NCBI RefSeq assembly: GCF_021869535.1
Contig: NW_026262581.1
Span: 75,731,955 to 75,795,954, forward strand
DNA: 64,000 nucleotides
Source of the DNA: Mytilus californianus
Lineage: Eukaryota; Mollusca; Bivalvia; Mytilida; Mytilidae
Direction of reading: 5' to 3'
The notes beneath the pieces are model-generated. The model was not told where the DNA came from. It was given only the letters and a program-made list of their open reading frames with translations, and searched no databases. Position numbers and translations under genes: made by a program. Shown here piece by piece: positions 62,101 to 64,000 of the stretch. Numbering within the stretch: position 1 is the first letter of the stretch; each line of letters opens with the position of its first letter.

Positions 62101-63875
62101 TTTTGTTATAGATATTTAGGAACAGAAAACGGATTTTTCAAGATTTTTCCAGGAACAATGCTGTCTGATATCCATTACGATCCAAGGGATGATATTTGGT
62201 ATAGAAAAGCTGCCGAAAATCCTAACAAGTATGTCTTCATTGACATGGGAACGCCACAACAAAATACTTCCTTATATGTAACCATGGCAAAGGTGTTTTA
62301 TCAGACAAGGTACTATACTTCAGCGGAATCAGACAATTATTTATTTTCATATGTACCCACAATTTGCTCAAATTAAAATAATTGCTTTTTGTGATTTTCT
62401 GGAAATCTATTTCTTACACAAAATTTTGGACAGGTGTGTAAAGTTAAATTACTTTTTTCTGTTGAGAACTAGCGGCCTTAGATTTGAATTATAAAAATTG
62501 TGCATTTATCTATCAAATATTCAATAATTGACATATATTTCTGACTAGTTCAAATGCAATTTGAAGATCACATAAGGATGGATGATGTAAGATTACTTTG
62601 CACTTTGATAATATCTATTTTCAAGGATCTGCCATCAACGCCATTTTTTAAAATGAAAATTAAGACAAGTGGTGACAGGCACATGGATATGTGGTGGGGT
62701 TACTTTTAAACAAATTCATCCTAAAAATATCTTATTTTATGTTTCAAGCAATGGTTCAGTGAGTGGAGTTGTAGCAGCAGATATGAGCAGACGTCAATTT
62801 TCTACAATCCTCACAAACATAATGACTTCCTGTTTACACTGTTATATTGTGGATGACGCTGGGTAAAATCAATTATGAAGTTATATTACAAAATTGATAA
62901 AATGTTGCAGTCTATAAAATTTATTGTAAAGAATTGACCTTAAAATATCCTGACTATAATTTAAAGGACAATCTAATTTTTTTTTCTTTAACTACATCTT
63001 TATATTTAGCATACTATTTTTTGAAACGTCATAAAGCAACTATTTTCTTCAGATATGTAATTGGACAAGCCATTGCAAGTAAGGATTTAAAAAGGTCTCA
63101 TATAACACAAGTAGCAGGTCCAGTCAGCTTTCTCTTGATGAAACAAGGATTTCTGAAGGTAACAACTGTTGAAAACTGTTCTGTTCATACAAATCACAGT
63201 AAATTAAGACTTGTCAACTGAACAAGTACTTTGAGCTTGCTTTGAATAATTGCAAACAGTCGATGAATACTTTTAACTATATATCTCAACAATTCTTTGC
63301 ATCTTTTGATAAGGTCTGATTTAGTTCTGTTTCTCATATTGACAAGCTGTTGTCAACTTTAATAATGATATTTCTCAAGTATATTTTTGCTCACTTGGCC
63401 GGTAATACCAGTGAGAACCATTGCCATCATTTCACATCCTTTGATTTGTCATCCATTATCTGGCAAAAAGTATTAACCTTGGTTGCTGACAACAATAAGT
63501 AAATTAAAGTGAACCTAAGAAATATTAAAATAGATTAGTTGAATAATAGCTAAACTTTTACCATTATGGAAATAGGCAAGAGTGATCTGTTTATAAAAAT
63601 TTTAAATAGTTTCATAGGCAACTTAGTTCATGGGAAACATATACTGATTAAAGTCAGAACAATCAATTATATACATGTGTTTTATTTTTCAGCCAGAGGT
63701 ATGTATGGATGCAACTTCTGGAGTGAAAAGGCTTGCCTACAGATTAGATCTAGGTCGAAAGTGGTCCTTGATTAGAAAAGCTGGTTGTCATGACTACACT
63801 CTAATGACTATAAATAATACAAATTTGTACCTTCTGAGATACCAAGCAGATAAATGTTTTTCTTTGGATGTAGGG
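40600..63875 (+). CDS. VWA and Cache domain protein, calcium-channel alpha2-delta / CACHD1-like (17 exons, incomplete at the 3' end)
   Basis: Seventeen exons join with matching phases to 932 residues; the gene continues past the window. In order: signal peptide (residues 1-21, MKFSIATILSVLVSFLKVAG); VWA_N-like region (about 40-196) with WQYFG and a YPW; VWA domain (about 209-400) with an intact MIDAS triad in DESGSMS (Asp216, Ser218, Ser220) and LTDGTPSE; first Cache segment (about 465-535: LGIPTLDKGGNFFGVAGIDL, HPYM); second Cache-like segment (about 718-850: WRYLGTENGFFKIFPG, DDIWYRKA, GVVAADMSR). This order is that of alpha2-delta subunits and CACHD1, extracellular proteins that bind and traffic voltage-gated Ca2+ channels. 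Here the MIDAS is complete. The membrane anchor or GPI end is not in view. Family is clear; which branch is not. An ATG 29 codons upstream (40513) is in frame but would bury the signal peptide. Confidence 0.9.
42600..44256 (+). mobile_element. PLE family B (Naiad-like RT, 5'-truncated)
   Basis: RT with FDFSTLYT (43078), GIPMG (43340), YIDD (43475-43486) and the PLE thumb (RKFYG, LVDRYGI), then a 3' UTR repeated at 4712 (-), 33950 (+), 38925 (+) and 60232 (+). No nuclease domain follows the RT, so this is not a canonical PLE with a C-terminal GIY-YIG; a lost N-terminal nuclease fits better. Same orientation as the host gene. Confidence 0.82.
42622..44020 (+). pseudogene. Reverse transcriptase of PLE family B, frameshifted
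   Basis: Two open pieces: 42622-43236 (from PNNIVFVCK through the fingers and motif A to FVKNH) and 43238-44020 (from TFSETDIIKMLDF to the end), joined by a one-base loss near 43231. Truncated at the 5' side. Cys in NNIVFVCK is TGT (42649), unlike the TGA in the Naiad element at 7190. No in-frame TGA occurs before the frameshift. Confidence 0.85.
44865..45152 (-). pseudogene. C-terminal fragment of a LINE ORF2
   Basis: On the minus strand: LETRRKIARITLFHKA, then after a frameshift KYSFFPQTIRDWNKLPDELL and EEFKTKLTKLL. This is the C-terminal region found after the RT in CR1/jockey-like elements. No RT core is left. Confidence 0.75.
46129..46306 (+). CDS. alpha2-delta/CACHD1-like exon 2 (VWA start, MIDAS)
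   Basis: Completes Gln197, then residues 198-256: DWYVFTASPKKKNVVIVVDE, GSMS and the following helix. Acceptor tgtttcag; donor CAT|GTAAGT, phase 0. Confidence 0.93.
46791..46917 (+). CDS. alpha2-delta/CACHD1-like exon 3
   Basis: Residues 257-298 plus one base: VGVVAFSNEP of the VWA fold. Acceptor ttcattacag; donor AAGA|GTAAGT, phase 1. The intron before it (46307-46790) has one dispersed-repeat tail at about 46545-46590. Confidence 0.92.
47758..47828 (+). CDS. alpha2-delta/CACHD1-like exon 4
   Basis: Residues 299-322: DTYYGKAFRSAFGLLREAKQ. Acceptor cttttag; donor CCA|GTATGT, phase 0. The 840-base intron before it shows nothing recognisable. Confidence 0.9.
48448..48558 (+). CDS. alpha2-delta/CACHD1-like exon 5
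   Basis: Residues 323-359 with LFLTDGTPSE, the metal-coordinating LTDG loop of the VWA domain. Acceptor attacag; donor GTG|GTAATA, phase 0. Intron 47829-48447 has no feature. Confidence 0.92.
49169..49327 (+). CDS. alpha2-delta/CACHD1-like exon 6
   Basis: Residues 360-412: IKIFVYGFGHEI and the end of the VWA fold. Acceptor tatttcag; donor CCA|GTATGT, phase 0. Intron 48559-49168 has no feature. Confidence 0.92.
49531..50395 (-). mobile_element. 5'-truncated Naiad copy with SECIS, reverse strand
   Basis: Antisense to the host gene. Contains the RT C-terminal end (down to the 'ttacaccag' region, almost the same truncation point as 31771) and the 3' UTR, which lacks a short piece near 49905-49910. 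Confidence 0.85.
49950..50025 (-). promoter_or_regulatory. SECIS element, fourth copy
   Basis: Minus strand: CTTCTCATAT / ATATGAGGAAG helix I, ATGAT / TGAT quartet, helix II GGTATGAT / ATTGTGCT, AA present, tip CCC/GGG. Folds like the other three copies. Confidence 0.78.
51001..51178 (+). CDS. alpha2-delta/CACHD1-like exon 7
   Basis: Residues 413-471 plus one base: GNLTILPDVDPEQLRNVMGS and SISLPHIEDKL. Acceptor ctattacag; donor TTAG|GTAAAG, phase 1. Confidence 0.92.
51481..51633 (+). CDS. alpha2-delta/CACHD1-like exon 8 (Cache)
   Basis: Completes Gly472, then residues 473-522: LVTTLGIPTLDKGGNFFGVA and RQGQHGYGFVV, the Cache sensor fold. Acceptor gattccag; donor AAGG|GTAAAT, phase 1. Confidence 0.93.
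51942..52093 (+). CDS. alpha2-delta/CACHD1-like exon 9
   Basis: Completes Gly523, then residues 524-573: KILIHPYMSNPQQQ. Acceptor taatatag; donor ACA|GTATGT, phase 0. Confidence 0.92.
52188..53082. mobile_element. DNA element with TTACCGT terminal inverted repeats
   Basis: Left end TTACCGTAATTTG then GTGTATAGTACGCA; right end TGCATACTATACACAC then ACGGTAA. About 24 of 29 bases pair. The inside is A-rich with no transposase. A second inner pair (gtaatacgcacccc / gatacgcaacccc) lies next to the ends. Confidence 0.7.
53514..53840 (+). repeat. Two tandem units of about 170 bp
   Basis: Both contain 'ttctctaact', 'accaaat' plus 'tatgaaac', 'atacacaatgctta' and 'accattct'. Non-coding. Confidence 0.75.
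54537..55600 (+). repeat. Tandem-unit element, second copy
   Basis: Same composite as 9043-9955: head 'gagacatagcgatcctacat', a degraded (GTC)n stretch, four units of about 190 bp ('cattcactctgtggttaaag' at 54627, 54820, 55010, 55203) and one divergent unit, then tail 'tgttgagcctgcgactaaca' and GTTCCGCGGAAC. Confidence 0.8.
55706..55846 (+). CDS. alpha2-delta/CACHD1-like exon 10
   Basis: Residues 574-620: ATFWKTPEIQGSKPATFYYR and SVVLVIFDEDIEEL. Acceptor tattgtag; donor GAG|GTAACT, phase 0. Confidence 0.92.
55964..56772. mobile_element. Element with CTTGCCAACTTT terminal inverted repeats (in intron 10)
   Basis: Left ACTTGCCAACTTT (55964), right AAAGTTGGCAGGT (ending 56772); 12 of 13 pair. 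'gggggatttt' and 'aaatccccca' extend the inversion. Similar ends occur at 45604. Non-coding. The rest of intron 10 (55847-57023) has no feature. Confidence 0.65.
57024..57155 (+). CDS. alpha2-delta/CACHD1-like exon 11
   Basis: Residues 621-664: DIEKGEFPSFIYHRMDLYDN. Acceptor ctgtttcag; donor AAG|GTGAGA, phase 0. The following intron (57156-58067) shows no feature. Confidence 0.92.
58068..58188 (+). CDS. alpha2-delta/CACHD1-like exon 12
   Basis: Residues 665-704 plus one base: FAPSVYSNPVKSLEYEQNN to RNARLFSKNA. Acceptor tgtttttag; donor GCAG|GTAAAT, phase 1. Its last 45 bases and the donor are the first unit of a tandem array. Confidence 0.9.
58144..58560 (+). repeat. Minisatellite made from the exon 12 / donor junction
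   Basis: Seven units of 57-58 bp ('tctatcagtactacagaaat', 'gctagattgttctctaagaa', 'tgcaggtaaattacctag'). Intact GCAG|GTAAAT donors at 58189, 58246, 58303, 58361 and 58419; the sixth unit has GCGGTT, the seventh is degenerate. Reading on past the first donor meets a TAG 14 codons later. Confidence 0.92.
58800..58940 (-). repeat. Degenerate tRNA-derived SINE
   Basis: On the minus strand 'cttgcctcaagtgcaggagg' is followed by a decayed B box ('ggttagatacc' for GGTTCGATTCC). The phrase 'ttagcagagaagcagcaaat' beside it recurs at 14828. Confidence 0.5.
59159..60010 (+). repeat. Minisatellite made from the acceptor / exon 13 junction
   Basis: Eight copies of a 58-bp unit ('acagatatacaccagtctgc', 'ctctaatgacattgtattaa', 'ccgatataacctctattg'): five at 59159-59448, one split by an insertion (59455-59872), and two at 59923-60010. 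Each good copy repeats the acceptor 'ttgacag' and the first codons of exon 13. Only the last one leads on in frame. Confidence 0.92.
59455..59872. mobile_element. Inverted-repeat element inserted in the exon 13 array
   Basis: Contains a large hairpin (59489-59591, ATTTCTCCACTC against GAGTGGAGAAAT, with a 'gcgaggcttgccgagc' centre) and several 'tgacgtca' motifs. A related piece lies at 18925-18985. It separates units five and seven of the array. Confidence 0.7.
59985..60066 (+). CDS. alpha2-delta/CACHD1-like exon 13
   Basis: Completes Asp705, then residues 706-731 and two bases of Arg732: IHQSASNDIVLTNITDQVWA, KDDMIW. Acceptor ttgacag; donor GGAG|GTACAA, phase 2. Uses the last of eight repeated acceptors. 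Confidence 0.9.
60067..62111 (+). other. Intron 13 of the alpha2-delta/CACHD1-like gene
   Basis: Phase 2. Contains a split PLE-B 3' end (60232-60905) with a tandem repeat nested in it. 60910-62100 shows no recognisable feature apart from A-rich stretches. Confidence 0.7.
60232..60905 (+). mobile_element. PLE family B 3' end, split by another repeat
   Basis: 'atcacccctggtttttggtg' at 60238 and 'cgtggttagtttgttatcga' at 60843 are consecutive parts of the PLE-B 3' UTR (compare 44075-44200). Between them (about 60315-60800) lie two units of about 185 bp ('tgatatttggtatgcagttg' at 60448, 60610). Confidence 0.75.
62112..62309 (+). CDS. alpha2-delta/CACHD1-like exon 14 (second Cache-like region)
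   Basis: Completes Arg732, then residues 733-797 and two bases: YLGTENGFFKIFPGTMLSDI, RDDIWYRKAAENPNK, VTMAKVFYQT. Acceptor gttatag; donor CAAG|GTACTA, phase 2. A GTG two codons after MAK is a weaker donor; the chosen one joins in frame to exon 15. Confidence 0.88.
62749..62862 (+). CDS. alpha2-delta/CACHD1-like exon 15
   Basis: Completes Ser798, then residues 799-835 and two bases: NGSVSGVVAADMSRRQFSTI, CYIVDDAG. Acceptor tttcaag; donor CTGG|GTAAAA, phase 2. Confidence 0.9.
63053..63158 (+). CDS. alpha2-delta/CACHD1-like exon 16
   Basis: Completes Gly836, then residues 837-871: YVIGQAIASKDLKRSHITQV. Acceptor tcttcag; donor AAG|GTAACA, phase 0. Confidence 0.9.
63693..63875 (+). CDS. alpha2-delta/CACHD1-like exon 17
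   Basis: Residues 872-932, Cys-containing extracellular segment (PEVCMDATSGVKRLAYRLDL). Acceptor tttttcag; donor GGG|GTAAGT, phase 0. The gene goes on beyond the window. Intron 63159-63692 has no feature. Confidence 0.88.
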
Positions 63876-63910
63876 GTAAGTTTTTAAAACAATCATCAAC
63901 TTAATTGTGG

Positions 63911-64000
63911 GGCCTCGGTGGCCGAGTGGTCTAAGTAGTTACTACTGTAATCACTAGCCAGTCAACGCTGAGGTTGTGAGTTCGAACCGCGCTCTTGCGG
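63911..64000 (+). repeat. tRNA-derived SINE, cut by the window edge
   Basis: A-box-like TGGCCGAGTGGT (63919-63930) and B-box GTTCGAACC (63980-63988) at tRNA spacing with a Leu/Ser-type long variable region. The first bases do not pair cleanly with the end as an acceptor stem would, and it lies in an intron in gene orientation, so a SINE is more likely than a working tRNA gene. Confidence 0.65.

Noticed and set aside
63911-64000. Functional tRNA gene
   Set aside because: A and B boxes are present but the ends do not form a proper acceptor stem, and it lies in an intron; a tRNA-derived SINE fits better.

Overview
The window looks like nuclear DNA from a bivalve mollusc, most likely a mytilid mussel. 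It is AT-rich, its genes are split by GT-AG introns, most of the sequence is layered transposable elements, and several dispersed repeats are ones I associate with mussel genomes. The mussel assignment is from memory of those repeats, not from a search.

Two host genes can be assembled exon by exon with matching splice phases, both on the + strand. (1) A BTB-BACK protein: exon 1 at 19410-19950, BTB-BACK exon at 30024-30975, short last coding exon at 32977-33058, predicted 524 aa, with a 10 kb first intron full of transposons. (2) A secreted VWA + Cache protein of the calcium-channel alpha2-delta / CACHD1 family: 17 exons from 40600 to 63875, giving 932 aa in phase and running off the right edge. 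Two of its exon ends (exon 12 donor, exon 13 acceptor) sit in minisatellite arrays that have multiplied the splice sites.

The most unusual element is a Penelope-like retroelement of the permuted (Naiad) type at 5090-10166. A GIY-YIG endonuclease lies upstream of a CxC linker and the reverse transcriptase. The coding region has four in-frame TGA codons, each where a cysteine is expected, and the 3' UTR carries a well-formed SECIS element (8669-8744). Three other copies of that 3' UTR in the window (31771-32726, 35071-35726, 49531-50395) keep the SECIS fold with pairing-preserving changes. This is the signature of a retrotransposon that encodes a selenoprotein, a property reported for Naiads of clams and spiders. 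The long copy is dead: it has four frameshifts and a TAA. A second PLE family (42600-44256, plus 3'-end copies) has an ordinary Cys codon at the one comparable site.

Layout: 1-4500 intergenic with a hairpin and a 150-bp tandem array; 4505-11390 a tandem-unit repeat (called R here) interrupted by two PLE insertions; 11390-19160 repeats, including an alternating A/B satellite (13175-14005) and a direct-repeat composite (16092-17700); 19410-33590 the BTB gene, whose intron 1 holds hairpins, MITEs, a dead CR1/jockey-like LINE (23405-26450), a duplicated 0.8 kb block and a hAT-like element; 33600-40500 PLE remains, a 60-bp array and MITEs; 40600-63875 the alpha2-delta/CACHD1-like gene with transposons in most long introns; a tRNA-derived SINE starts at 63911 at the right edge. 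No bacterial features, CRISPR arrays, rRNA genes or viruses were seen.
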